A DNA stretch of 64,000 nucleotides from Pseudomonas frederiksbergensis (GTDB lineage Bacteria; Pseudomonadota; Gammaproteobacteria; Pseudomonadales; Pseudomonadaceae): the NCBI RefSeq assembly GCF_003732665.1, contig NZ_MOBP01000001.1, positions 229,466-293,465 of the forward strand, read 5' to 3'. A model generated the notes under the pieces. It saw nothing but the letters and a program-made list of their open reading frames with translations, had not been told where the DNA came from and searched no databases. The first letter of the stretch is position 1, and each line of letters starts with the position of its first letter. A program made the translations under genes and the position numbers. Shown piece after piece: positions 56,014 through 64,000 of the stretch.

Positions 56014-59000
56014 TCAAAAATCCGCGTACGTAGTTATAGGAGCACCAGCGTTATCCAGTATGACGATAGCGTTTGTTTGCTTACCATAGACTACGCCACT
56101 TCGCTTGTACCCCTCGCCTATCTGCTTACCCATATTCATTGGCTCCTTAGATGCCGCAAGGCCATTTCGCCTAAATATCAGCTGAGCACGATGAATGGCA
56201 TTCAACTGATCTCTGTAACTAATAAAACGTGTCGCAGCACTAGGTATCTTTGGCTGGCCAGCCCTTCTTCCGTTTGTGTACCTTTCAATAATTCCCGTTG
56301 TTGGGTTGCGTCCGGTTATTACCCGCTCACGTTGCGACGATAAACTAGTCTGTTTACCATGTTTTTCTAGAAAATGAGCACCTGGAGTGGCCTTCTCCAT
56401 CTCATCCAAACGACGGTACGCATTCGCCTCCGCCAACTCATCAATTCGCGCCCTCCGCTGCTCCGCCGTCATCTTCGGCAGCGCCGGCTCACCCTCATCA
56501 ACCCTAGCGCCAGTCGTATCACCCGGCACCGTACAACCCGATTTATTCGGCGGCGGACAATTCCCGCTCAACCCCAACGGATCAACCCACCCCGTCGGAT
56601 TCGGCGTGTACTGATACTGGTTCAGCCCACCCGCCAACTTAATCGGATCAGGCGTCAGATACCGCCCAACACCCGGATCATAGTACCGATGCCGGTTGTA
56701 ATGCAGGCCTGACTCAACATCAAAGTACTGCCCCTGAAACCGCAATGGCTGTTCAAGTTGTTCACCGGCCCCGTGTGTCAGGCGAGTGACTTTGCCGTAA
56801 GCGCTGTACTTTGCCGCCCAAACAATCTCGCCACCAAAGTCCGTCAGTTCTTGCGGTGTGCCGAGGTGGTCGAGTTGGTAGTAGAACGGGCAGGCTTTGC
56901 GTGGGCCTTTGCCGTCGAGCATGGCCAGTGGGCGGAATGTGCCGGGTTCGTAAACATAGCTGCGGTAATGCTCGCGGCTGCTTTCGGCGACGACTTGGTC
57001 GCCTTGCCAGAAGAATTCGGTGGTTTTGCCGTCGACGGTTTTGGCGATGCGGCGGCCGAAGGCGTCGTAGCGATATTTCGCACAGCTTCCATCGGGCAAG
57101 GTGACGCCGACTAAACGGTGTTGGCAGTCGTAGCGGTATTCGGTGACGAGTTTTTGTGCGGTGCCACGGCGTTCGCGGATGAGGTTGCCGAAGGCGTCGT
57201 AGTCGTAATGCCGGTCGCCCTGCATTAACAAGCGATTGCCTTTAACGCTCGCTAAACCAGGGTGGTCCTGCATCAGCAGGTTGCCTGCCGGGTCGTGGGC
57301 GAAGCTTTCCGGTGGGTCGTCGCGGGTGTGGCGGACGTGGGTCAGGCGGTTGAGGGCGTCGTAGGCATAGTTGCGCTGGCCGTGGCGGGTGTCGGCGATG
57401 TGGTCGAGGTTGCTGTTGGCGCTGTAGGCATAATCGCGGCGATACAGCGGTTGTTGCCGTTGGCTGACGGAATGAGCCTTCAAACGTCCCTGTTCGTCGT
57501 AGGCATATTCGCTGAGCAGCAGGCCTTGCTGGCGCTGTTGTTCACGACCGAGTTGGAATTGATGAGCGGTAAGCCGAGCGCCGTTGAGGTCGATGGCGGC
57601 GAGTGCGCCGCCCTTGGCGTGGTGGTAGTCGAGTTTGCTGTTGTCCGGCAGGCGCAGGCGTTTGAGTTGGCCGCAGGCGTCGTAGTTGTAGCGCAGCGTG
57701 CCCCAACCCTGGTGCTCGGTGATCAACCGGTCTTGCTTGTCGTAGCCGAATTCCAGCGGATGGTCCTGGCCATCATCGACGGCGACCAATCGGCCAAGGC
57801 TGTCGTAGCGATACTGGACCTTGACGCCATCGGGCAGCGTCTTGACCAACAGGCGCCCGGCCGAATCCCGCTCGTAACCGGTGACCAACTGCGAACCGTC
57901 ATCACCGAACTCGGTTTTCTCCAGCAGTTGCCCGTTGAGGTCGTAGGCATACGCCGTGCGTTGGCCGTCGAATCCGGTTTCCTGTCGGATTAATCCGTTC
58001 GGCGTGTAGTCCAGGCGATATTTTTCGCCGGATTCGTTTTCGATCTCTGTAAGAAGCAGTTGCGCGTTGTCGTAGCGATACTTCAGCTGGGTGCCGTCGG
58101 GATTGATCCGGCGGCTAACCAAATGCAGGTCGTCGGCGTACTCGTAACGGGTAATACGGCCGAGTTCGTCCTGTTCGGCGGTGACCTGGTTGTAGGCGTT
58201 GTAGCTGAAAGCGCGGGTGGCGCCTGTAGGAAGCGTCGTCTGAATCAGTCGGCCAACGGCGTCCCATTGGTAACGGGTGACAGCGCCGTGTTCGTCCAGG
58301 CTGGTAATCCGCCGTCCCATGACGTCGTAGGAAAACTTTCGTTGCCCGCCATTCGGCAAGGTTTCTTCGACGAGTTGCCCCAACCGGTTCCAGGCGAAGA
58401 TGTGCCGACTGGTGTCGGGATAGCGGATCGTCAGCAACCGCCCTTGAACGTCGTAGTAGTAATGGGTGACTTGCCCGTCCGGATCGACCGCCTCGGTGAC
58501 ATCGCCCTGGGCGTTACGCCGATAGGTCCACACCGCTTCGCCGCGATAACGCGCATGTAGGAAACCGTTGCGATACTCGTAGGCCGTTGGTTCGTCTTCC
58601 GGCGGAATCAGCGCTACCAGGCGTCCGACTTCGTCGTAGCGGTATTCGGTGATCGCACCGAGCGGGTCTTGCTCGGCAATCAATCGTCCCTGTTCGTCGT
58701 AGGACTTGAGGTGTTCGCCACCATCCAACTCAACCTTACGCACCAGCCGCGCCCGGTCGTCGTGGACGTAAATCTCTTCGCTACCGTCGATGTTCTTGAC
58801 GGTGACACTGCCCTCGTCATCCCAGACGTAACGCGTGTCCATCTGCGAAAACGACGCCCAATGCCGGACACATCGCGCAGCCTTGCCGGACTTTTCCCAC
58901 TCCCAGAAGAAACTCGCCCCACCGGCCAATTGGCGCTGCAGGATGACGTGCTGATCGTCGTAGTCATAACGCTCGCTTTCGCCGGCAGCATTGATGGCGG

Positions 59001-60792
59001 CGATCAGTTGACCGCGCTCGTCGTAGTCGTAACTGACCAGCGTCTGCTCGGTGTGCCAGGCCTCTCCGAGCGTCTGGGCCGGGCGGAATTGCTGGTAATC
59101 GATGGCAATTAAATGGTTGTGCACGTAGCGCAACAACAAGGCGCGGCCGGCGCCGTTGTCGAGACGTTGAATGCGGCCCTGACGGTCGCGGGTGATGCGT
59201 AAGTGGTTGTCGTACCCGTCGCTGATTGCTGTCAGAAAACCGTTATTAAAGTGGTAAAAGCGTGTTTCTTCACCGGCCTGGGCGAGGATCAGTTCTTCGG
59301 GCTCATCGCCCAGATAAATCGCGGCGCGTGACAGGCTGTTGTGGATGGCCGGGCGCTCGCTGCTCGGCAGCGGAAATGTCGTACGCCGGTTTTCGTGGTC
59401 GATCCAGAGGACCTGTTCGCCGTCGATTTCCAGACGATGGGCCAGGCTGTGGCTCCAGCCGAAACCGAGGCCGCTGTCGATTTCCGCGGCGCTGGTACGG
59501 TAGAGCCGGGTGAAGTCGAAGGGCAGCACGCCGTCGAGGGTGCCATCGGTTAACGTCAGCAATTCTTCGCCGGTGACCATCGACACCGGGCAGCCATTTT
59601 TACAGGTCAAAGGCCCGCAATCGGCACTGTCACCGTTGGGGTTTTTCGCTTGGCTGGAGGCGTCGTCGTGGTGCTCGTCTTTCTTTAGTGAAGCGTTGCG
59701 GCGGGCGCTCCAGTTCAACCGCATCCGGCCTTTTTTCATGCCGGCCGCGATGCCCCGGGCGGCGACTTTTTTGTAGCGGTCGACGTAGCTGATGAAGTTA
59801 TTGATGATCGTGAAGATCGCCTTCACCAGACGCAGCACGGCGCTGAGTAATTGCGCGGCTCGATTGGCCAGGCGCATCGTCAGATAAGCGATACCGGCCC
59901 CTACCGCGGCGAACGTCAGGACGATGCCAATCAGGATGTCGATCAACAGCTCCACGATAAAGGTCGACACGGCTTCGGCGGTTTTGCCGGCGATTTCGCT
60001 CGGCGGCAGCATGTCCAACCAAAGGCTGGCACTGCGCACCAACAGGCACAGCGCCGCTTCGTCACTGGCCAGCAGTTGGGCTTTTTCCATGACGTTGGGT
60101 GCGGTTTTCGCGAGGTCGTGAAGCGCTGCGGCGCTCTCGCCCAACCGCTCACCAAACTTGCCGGGGTCCTTGAGAATCTCCGAAAGCAGGCTAATGCCGT
60201 CCCATACACCCTCGATGGCCGCCCAACTGCCCGCGAGCATTCCATTGCCTACAGCCGCCGACGAAGATTCCGACCACTTCGGTTTAAACGTCTGCCACTC
60301 ATCACGCAGCCACTGTTCAAGTTCCTTCGTCAGCCCACCGTAGGAAGAGAACAGTTCATCCACTTGCTGCGGTGTAACTTCGCTATGCACGCGAATGCGG
60401 TAGAACTTCCCCTCCTCCCCTCTGAATGTCCCTTTGCCGTTTTCACCCAGCGTAACCGGCGTCACCTTCCCGCCATCCGCCGCGATCACATCGACCTGGA
60501 TGTTTCCTACAGGGATGTCATAGACCGATTCGAACTTGCTCTCGATCTCGAGCAATCCACCCTTCGGGCACTGCACGACGGTGGAGATAAAGTCATCGTC
60601 GCCAGTGCTTACGGTGGTGCTGGAATTGCCGAACCGGACGATCCGCTCCATCCCCATCAGCGACGGCAAATCCGCTGCATGACTCGCCCTGTCTGCCGTC
60701 CGGCTGAACCAGTGCTTTAGTTGTTCGCGATATAAGGAAAGGGTGTTCGGAAAACTGTCGAGCTCCTGCTCGATGCGCACGATCTGATCCAT
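56014..60792 (-). CDS. Rhs-family T6SS effector with polymorphic C-terminal toxin
   Basis: Protein of 1592 residues. Residues 1-270 are a family-specific N-terminal part, with hydrophobic helices at about 278-305; no PAAR motif is seen. A DUF6531 segment starts near 400 (CPVSMVTGEELLTLTDG), YD/RHS repeats fill about 440-1340, and the core ends with HRYYDPGVGRYLTPDPIKLA and the self-cleavage motif PTGWVDPLGL near 1399-1408. Residues about 1411-1592 are the variable toxin: GAHFLEKHGKQTSL, PSAATRFISYRDQLNAIHRA and TNAIVILDNAGAPITTYADF, a pattern that reminds me of BECR-type (RNase A-like/EndoU-like) RNases. The ATG overlaps the DUF4123 adaptor stop by one base, and the immunity gene follows at once. 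Confidence 0.88.
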   Translation of the reverse strand: MDQIVRIEQELDSFPNTLSLYREQLKHWFSRTADRASHAADLPSLMGMERIVRFGNSSTTVSTGDDDFISTVVQCPKGGLLEIESKFESVYDIPVGNIQVDVIAADGGKVTPVTLGENGKGTFRGEEGKFYRIRVHSEVTPQQVDELFSSYGGLTKELEQWLRDEWQTFKPKWSESSSAAVGNGMLAGSWAAIEGVWDGISLLSEILKDPGKFGERLGESAAALHDLAKTAPNVMEKAQLLASDEAALCLLVRSASLWLDMLPPSEIAGKTAEAVSTFIVELLIDILIGIVLTFAAVGAGIAYLTMRLANRAAQLLSAVLRLVKAIFTIINNFISYVDRYKKVAARGIAAGMKKGRMRLNWSARRNASLKKDEHHDDASSQAKNPNGDSADCGPLTCKNGCPVSMVTGEELLTLTDGTLDGVLPFDFTRLYRTSAAEIDSGLGFGWSHSLAHRLEIDGEQVLWIDHENRRTTFPLPSSERPAIHNSLSRAAIYLGDEPEELILAQAGEETRFYHFNNGFLTAISDGYDNHLRITRDRQGRIQRLDNGAGRALLLRYVHNHLIAIDYQQFRPAQTLGEAWHTEQTLVSYDYDERGQLIAAINAAGESERYDYDDQHVILQRQLAGGASFFWEWEKSGKAARCVRHWASFSQMDTRYVWDDEGSVTVKNIDGSEEIYVHDDRARLVRKVELDGGEHLKSYDEQGRLIAEQDPLGAITEYRYDEVGRLVALIPPEDEPTAYEYRNGFLHARYRGEAVWTYRRNAQGDVTEAVDPDGQVTHYYYDVQGRLLTIRYPDTSRHIFAWNRLGQLVEETLPNGGQRKFSYDVMGRRITSLDEHGAVTRYQWDAVGRLIQTTLPTGATRAFSYNAYNQVTAEQDELGRITRYEYADDLHLVSRRINPDGTQLKYRYDNAQLLLTEIENESGEKYRLDYTPNGLIRQETGFDGQRTAYAYDLNGQLLEKTEFGDDGSQLVTGYERDSAGRLLVKTLPDGVKVQYRYDSLGRLVAVDDGQDHPLEFGYDKQDRLITEHQGWGTLRYNYDACGQLKRLRLPDNSKLDYHHAKGGALAAIDLNGARLTAHQFQLGREQQRQQGLLLSEYAYDEQGRLKAHSVSQRQQPLYRRDYAYSANSNLDHIADTRHGQRNYAYDALNRLTHVRHTRDDPPESFAHDPAGNLLMQDHPGLASVKGNRLLMQGDRHYDYDAFGNLIRERRGTAQKLVTEYRYDCQHRLVGVTLPDGSCAKYRYDAFGRRIAKTVDGKTTEFFWQGDQVVAESSREHYRSYVYEPGTFRPLAMLDGKGPRKACPFYYQLDHLGTPQELTDFGGEIVWAAKYSAYGKVTRLTHGAGEQLEQPLRFQGQYFDVESGLHYNRHRYYDPGVGRYLTPDPIKLAGGLNQYQYTPNPTGWVDPLGLSGNCPPPNKSGCTVPGDTTGARVDEGEPALPKMTAEQRRARIDELAEANAYRRLDEMEKATPGAHFLEKHGKQTSLSSQRERVITGRNPTTGIIERYTNGRRAGQPKIPSAATRFISYRDQLNAIHRAQLIFRRNGLAASKEPMNMGKQIGEGYKRSGVVYGKQTNAIVILDNAGAPITTYADF

Positions 60793-61523
60793 CAGTTCAA
60801 CTCCGCCATCAGGTAGTCCAGCAGGGCTTGTTTCGGTGCCTGTGGCAGCTCCGGCGCCTCAAGAAAATTCGCGACTTTGCGTCGCAAAACGCTGTAGGAA
60901 AAAGCTTCAAACAGGTCCGGACGGTCCTCACTCAGCCACTTCAGCAGGTTGTTGATGCGGGTGACGGCCGACTGCGCGGCGAGCTGTTCCAGAAGGGCTT
61001 CGGGGACTTGCCACCACGGGAAAACCTGCGAGCTTTTGCGTGCGCGACCACCGATTTCGAGCGGCTGGCCATTGATCAGGCAACGCCCAATGACTGGCAG
61101 CAGATGTGCGGCATCGACCTCGGTGGATTGCAGGATCGGCAGCAGATAGCGCCCGTCCCAAAACCGGAAAAACACCGTGTCGCCATTGGGCAGCAGCGCT
61201 TGCGTGAGGGAGCGAAAGTGCTCGACCAACGCCTCAGGGCTCGCGGAAGAAACCGCCAGCCACCCCCAATCGCAAGACTCGGTACTGGCGACCCACTCCA
61301 GAAACTCACTATCAGCGGCGACGATTCCCACAAAGGGCATCACCTCTTCCCACTCGGCATACGCGGTTTCGGCCCAGATCGGGCTCGGCGCTTGAGCCGC
61401 GATCGAGCGCTGCCAGGCGTTGAACGGCTCAGCCGCGCTGGCATTACTGAAAATTGCGAACAGTTGTTCATCAACCATTAGCGGCCGAAGTTGCAGCCAT
61501 TGGCTGGGAGTTGCTGTATTCAT
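60792..61523 (-). CDS. DUF4123 T6SS effector adaptor (Tap-like)
   Basis: Protein of 243 residues of the DUF4123 family, chaperone/adaptors that load a specific effector onto a VgrG spike. Family marks are LMVDEQLFAIFSNA, DWGWLAVSSASPEALVEHFR and VFFRFWDGRYLLPIL. The gene is followed by rhs with a one-base overlap (TGATG), so its cargo is almost surely the Rhs protein. The 148 bases upstream (61524-61671) are AT-rich and without a gene. Confidence 0.9.
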   Translation of the reverse strand: MNTATPSQWLQLRPLMVDEQLFAIFSNASAAEPFNAWQRSIAAQAPSPIWAETAYAEWEEVMPFVGIVAADSEFLEWVASTESCDWGWLAVSSASPEALVEHFRSLTQALLPNGDTVFFRFWDGRYLLPILQSTEVDAAHLLPVIGRCLINGQPLEIGGRARKSSQVFPWWQVPEALLEQLAAQSAVTRINNLLKWLSEDRPDLFEAFSYSVLRRKVANFLEAPELPQAPKQALLDYLMAELN

Positions 61524-61671
61524 GACGAACGCTCGTGCAGCGCCCGAAAGAATCGAATGCGCTGTTATCTAAAACAACAATCAAATAGGAATATTCTTCT
61601 AAAGCAATAAAACCCAACGCTTAAATGAGTTATTAACTTTTTCAAAAAACAATGCTTTACGCACAAAAAAA

Positions 61672-62061
61672 CTACGTTAACCAGCCGCTGAATCTACCGG
61701 TGATTATGCCAATTATGGAAATAGTACCTAGTACCAGCATCAATCCATTAACGATTACAATTTTCCGTCGCAGACCAACTGGAAAGCATTCATAGTCGTT
61801 CGAGTCGAGTTCCCCATTCTTCAAATATTTTCTCGAGAAAACCAAGAGGGCGCCCACGCGGCTAATAAAAAGAAAGCGCCCAACAGGGTCCCACCCCAAT
61901 AAGCTTTTTTTATCAACAACAGCTGGCGAGTTGCTAAAATGCTTCAATATATCCGCCGCACAAAAATACGCGAGATACAACATAGCCAATGAAACTAACA
62001 AGATAAGAACGATCAAAACTAGACCACTTAAAAAGAAGGCTATTTCAGGATTAGCTCTCAC
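61672..62061 (-). CDS. Membrane protein, probable immunity to the evolved VgrG
   Basis: Protein of 129 residues with clear hydrophobic helices at about 9-35 and 101-125 and a weaker one near 60-76. GTG start at 62061 overlaps the vgrG stop (GTGA), so it is translationally coupled to the effector. A small multi-pass inner membrane protein right behind an effector with a glycine-rich hydrophobic tail is the usual immunity partner of a membrane-targeting toxin. No family name can be given. AT-rich compared with the vgrG core. Confidence 0.72.
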   Translation of the reverse strand: MRANPEIAFFLSGLVLIVLILLVSLAMLYLAYFCAADILKHFSNSPAVVDKKSLLGWDPVGRFLFISRVGALLVFSRKYLKNGELDSNDYECFPVGLRRKIVIVNGLMLVLGTISIIGIITGRFSGWLT

Positions 62062-64000
62062 TTTGTCACCTCATACAAAATTTCCGCTCCTCGCTCTCCC
62101 AAGTCCCCTAATTCGTTACCCAAAACAGCGGAGCCTAATCCAGTCAATACAAGTCCGCAGGCGATTCCTCCGACCCCGAACGTACCTGCTCCAATAGCGA
62201 CGCACACTGAGCCTCCAATCGCAGCGCCTGCAGCTCCACCCGCGAGAATCCCACCAAACTTTCCGCTCTCTGTGAACATCACTTTCCTGCAAGCCTCTTC
62301 GGTCCCACTTTTGCAAGTTTCCTTAACCTTGATTCCAGACGCAGAGGCTTGTAGACCGACCCCAACCCAGCCCCCAATCTTGATCACTTTACTGGCCTTA
62401 CTCACCCCATCAACATGAGTCGCATACCCCGGAATCCCTCCCGCTGCCCCTGCCTTACTCCAGTGGTGAACAAGGCTGCGGCTGGAAATCCCCAATGCGC
62501 TTTTCAGTTTTGGATGATTGGCAATACCTACACCTTTACGTACCAATGGCCCGAGGCTGTTATCAAGTTGTGTCATCAATCGTTTTCGCTCAGCAAAGAA
62601 CTCCGCCCCCTGAAGCTTTCCGTGCTTGTCAAACGTGCGCTGATGCAACTTCTCAAGTTCCTGAAGAGTGGTTGATAAGTTGCCCAGGTGTTTGCCAAAC
62701 ATCGCCGCACCAATCCCAACCCCAGTCGACCCTTGCGATAGAAACGACTCAATCTCCCCATGATGCCGCGCCATAAACTCCGCCTCGGCATCGCTCAACG
62801 GCTCAAGCGCCGCATCAACTTTTTGCGCAGCCTCCATTAGCAAGGCTTCTTCGCGAGTGCATTGCGTATTGCGCGGATCACTGAGGACAATCAACTGTCC
62901 GGGTTTGGCGAAGTTGGAGAGTTGTGGATTAAGGTTTCTGAATTTCTCCAGCACCGCTGGCTCAGGCTGTGGAAACAATATCGACTCAAGTGCAGACCGA
63001 GACATACCCTGCTCGACGATGTGGAAACCCGGTTCGACGGTTGAAGCAGGCGCAGTGGATGAAGCCTTTGGCGCACCACTAAATGTGTTCGGCGCAGGAC
63101 ACATCCCATCCTTGCAACGTTCACATTCCTCACAAAACGGCGCATCGCCTTTCAAGGTCATTATTTGCGCCGTACTGAGCATCGCCGGGGCCGGGGGCGC
63201 GGTGAGTTTTAGCAGAGCCTCCGGGGAGATCGGTGCCGCCGCCATGGCCGCCATCGGCGCCCCACCGACCTGGATCGGCACGCTGCTGAAAATCCCGCCC
63301 GGGCCGATGTTGATCCACTGCCCGCCCGCCTGAATGGTTGCGCTTGCACCGCCGTCGATCACCACTTGCTGGCCGGCGCTGACATGGAATTGCTGACTGG
63401 CGTTGAGGGCCTGGCTGGTGACGCGGATGTGACGATCGCCGGTCACCAGCAAGTGGTCGTCCTGGCGGATTTCGGTTTGGCGCTGGCCGTGGGTGATGCG
63501 TTGTTCATCAGCCTTCAGCTCATGCCGAGCGGTGCCGGATACGACGATGCTGCGGGCGTTATCCACTTGCACCTGTTGATCATTCAACACGTGCTGGGTC
63601 CAGTTTCGCTGGGCGCGCAGGTAAATTTCCTCGGCGCCTTTACGATCCTCGATGCGCAGTTCGTTGTAGCCACCGCCGCCGGGACTGCTCTGGCTGCGGA
63701 AAATACTGCGGGTTTTGTCGGCGGGAAGGTCCAGCGGCACGGGTGTCGCGGCGTTCGGCAGGCAGCCCATCACCAGCGGTTTGTCGGCATCGGCGTCGAT
63801 GAAACCCACCAGCACTTCCATGCCGACGCGGGGTATCAATACGCTGCCGTAGCGGTCGTGGGCCCAACCGGTGGCGACCCGCAGCCAACAACTGGAGTGC
63901 TCGTTCAGTTCACCGTCACGATCCCAGGCGAGCTGGACTTTGACCCGGCCAAATTCATCGCAGTGGATTTCGCTGTCGATCGGCCCGGTGACCACGGCCG
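62058..64000 (-). CDS. vgrG: Evolved VgrG spike protein with C-terminal effector extension (5' end outside window)
   Basis: The last 647 or so residues of a T6SS VgrG; the N-terminal gp27-like part is cut off by the window edge. Visible in order (numbering from the Met encoded at 63995): the gp5-like OB fold (CDEFGRVKVQLAWDRDGE, SVLIPRVGMEVLVGFIDADA), DUF2345/beta-helix to about 235, a four-Cys motif CEECERCKDGMC at 288-299, a LysM-like segment 323-374 (FHIVEQGMSRSALES ... PGQLIVLSDP), then a helical extension and a Gly/Ala-rich hydrophobic tail at about 580-625. The extension is a candidate pore-forming or membrane toxin, with the coupled membrane immunity gene at 61672. Confidence 0.9.
   Translation of the reverse strand, partial: AVVTGPIDSEIHCDEFGRVKVQLAWDRDGELNEHSSCWLRVATGWAHDRYGSVLIPRVGMEVLVGFIDADADKPLVMGCLPNAATPVPLDLPADKTRSIFRSQSSPGGGGYNELRIEDRKGAEEIYLRAQRNWTQHVLNDQQVQVDNARSIVVSGTARHELKADEQRITHGQRQTEIRQDDHLLVTGDRHIRVTSQALNASQQFHVSAGQQVVIDGGASATIQAGGQWINIGPGGIFSSVPIQVGGAPMAAMAAAPISPEALLKLTAPPAPAMLSTAQIMTLKGDAPFCEECERCKDGMCPAPNTFSGAPKASSTAPASTVEPGFHIVEQGMSRSALESILFPQPEPAVLEKFRNLNPQLSNFAKPGQLIVLSDPRNTQCTREEALLMEAAQKVDAALEPLSDAEAEFMARHHGEIESFLSQGSTGVGIGAAMFGKHLGNLSTTLQELEKLHQRTFDKHGKLQGAEFFAERKRLMTQLDNSLGPLVRKGVGIANHPKLKSALGISSRSLVHHWSKAGAAGGIPGYATHVDGVSKASKVIKIGGWVGVGLQASASGIKVKETCKSGTEEACRKVMFTESGKFGGILAGGAAGAAIGGSVCVAIGAGTFGVGGIACGLVLTGLGSAVLGNELGDLGERGAEILYEVTK

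Overview
This 64 kb window is a high-GC chromosomal segment from a Pseudomonas of the P. fluorescens group. That assignment rests on three things seen here: many copies of the Pseudomonas REP palindrome (GTGGGAGCGGGCTTGCTCGCGAA and relatives) between genes, a gene order that follows from memory the P. aeruginosa PA4988-PA5018 region, and protein sequences close to Pseudomonas orthologues. No tRNA, rRNA, CRISPR array or insertion sequence was recognised.

Layout. 1-800 is a repeat island with no credible gene. 801-2776 is the nudF-yqiB-cpdA operon (minus). 3004-3747 is a DUF3298 lipoprotein. 3716-7350 is a thiamine-pyrimidine operon, thiC then cytX, behind a TPP riboswitch. 7545-8978 is TolC. 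9103-14911 holds waaA, a LysR regulator, an SMR efflux protein, an FAD oxidoreductase, an aldo/keto reductase and an unknown protein with a Nudix-like motif.

The centre (15042-39104) is a lipopolysaccharide (LPS) core locus: hldE, an APS kinase with a sulfotransferase, msbA, a WaaL ligase fused to a kinase-like domain, an O-acyltransferase, then an operon of glycosyltransferases and modifiers (carbamoyltransferase, wapH-like, Mig-14-like, DnpA-like deacetylase, DUF6625, ssg-like, GT2). It ends with a tightly overlapped operon waaF-waaC-waaG-waaP followed by three more LPS-kinase-family genes. Heptose synthesis (HldE), Kdo and heptose transfer (WaaA, WaaC, WaaF), outer-core extension, phosphorylation, export (MsbA) and O-antigen ligation (WaaL) are thus all encoded together.

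39436-47386 is central metabolism: glnE and, divergently, aceE-aceF of pyruvate dehydrogenase, with paired operator-like palindromes in between. 47663-52834 holds a PhoD-type phosphatase, the c-di-GMP phosphodiesterase DipA and MsrA; RlmJ (52926-53762) is on the minus strand. From about 54 kb to the end the window is accessory and partly AT-rich. It has a small Pseudomonas protein with an unusual structured leader and an in-frame stop, then a type VI secretion effector island on the minus strand: an evolved VgrG with a membrane-active-looking tail, its membrane immunity protein, a DUF4123 adaptor, a large Rhs protein with a variable C-terminal toxin, its small acidic immunity protein, a decayed ORF and a further unknown protein that may be an orphan immunity gene. 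VgrG runs off the right edge.

All functional calls are from reading the sequence; no database search was run.
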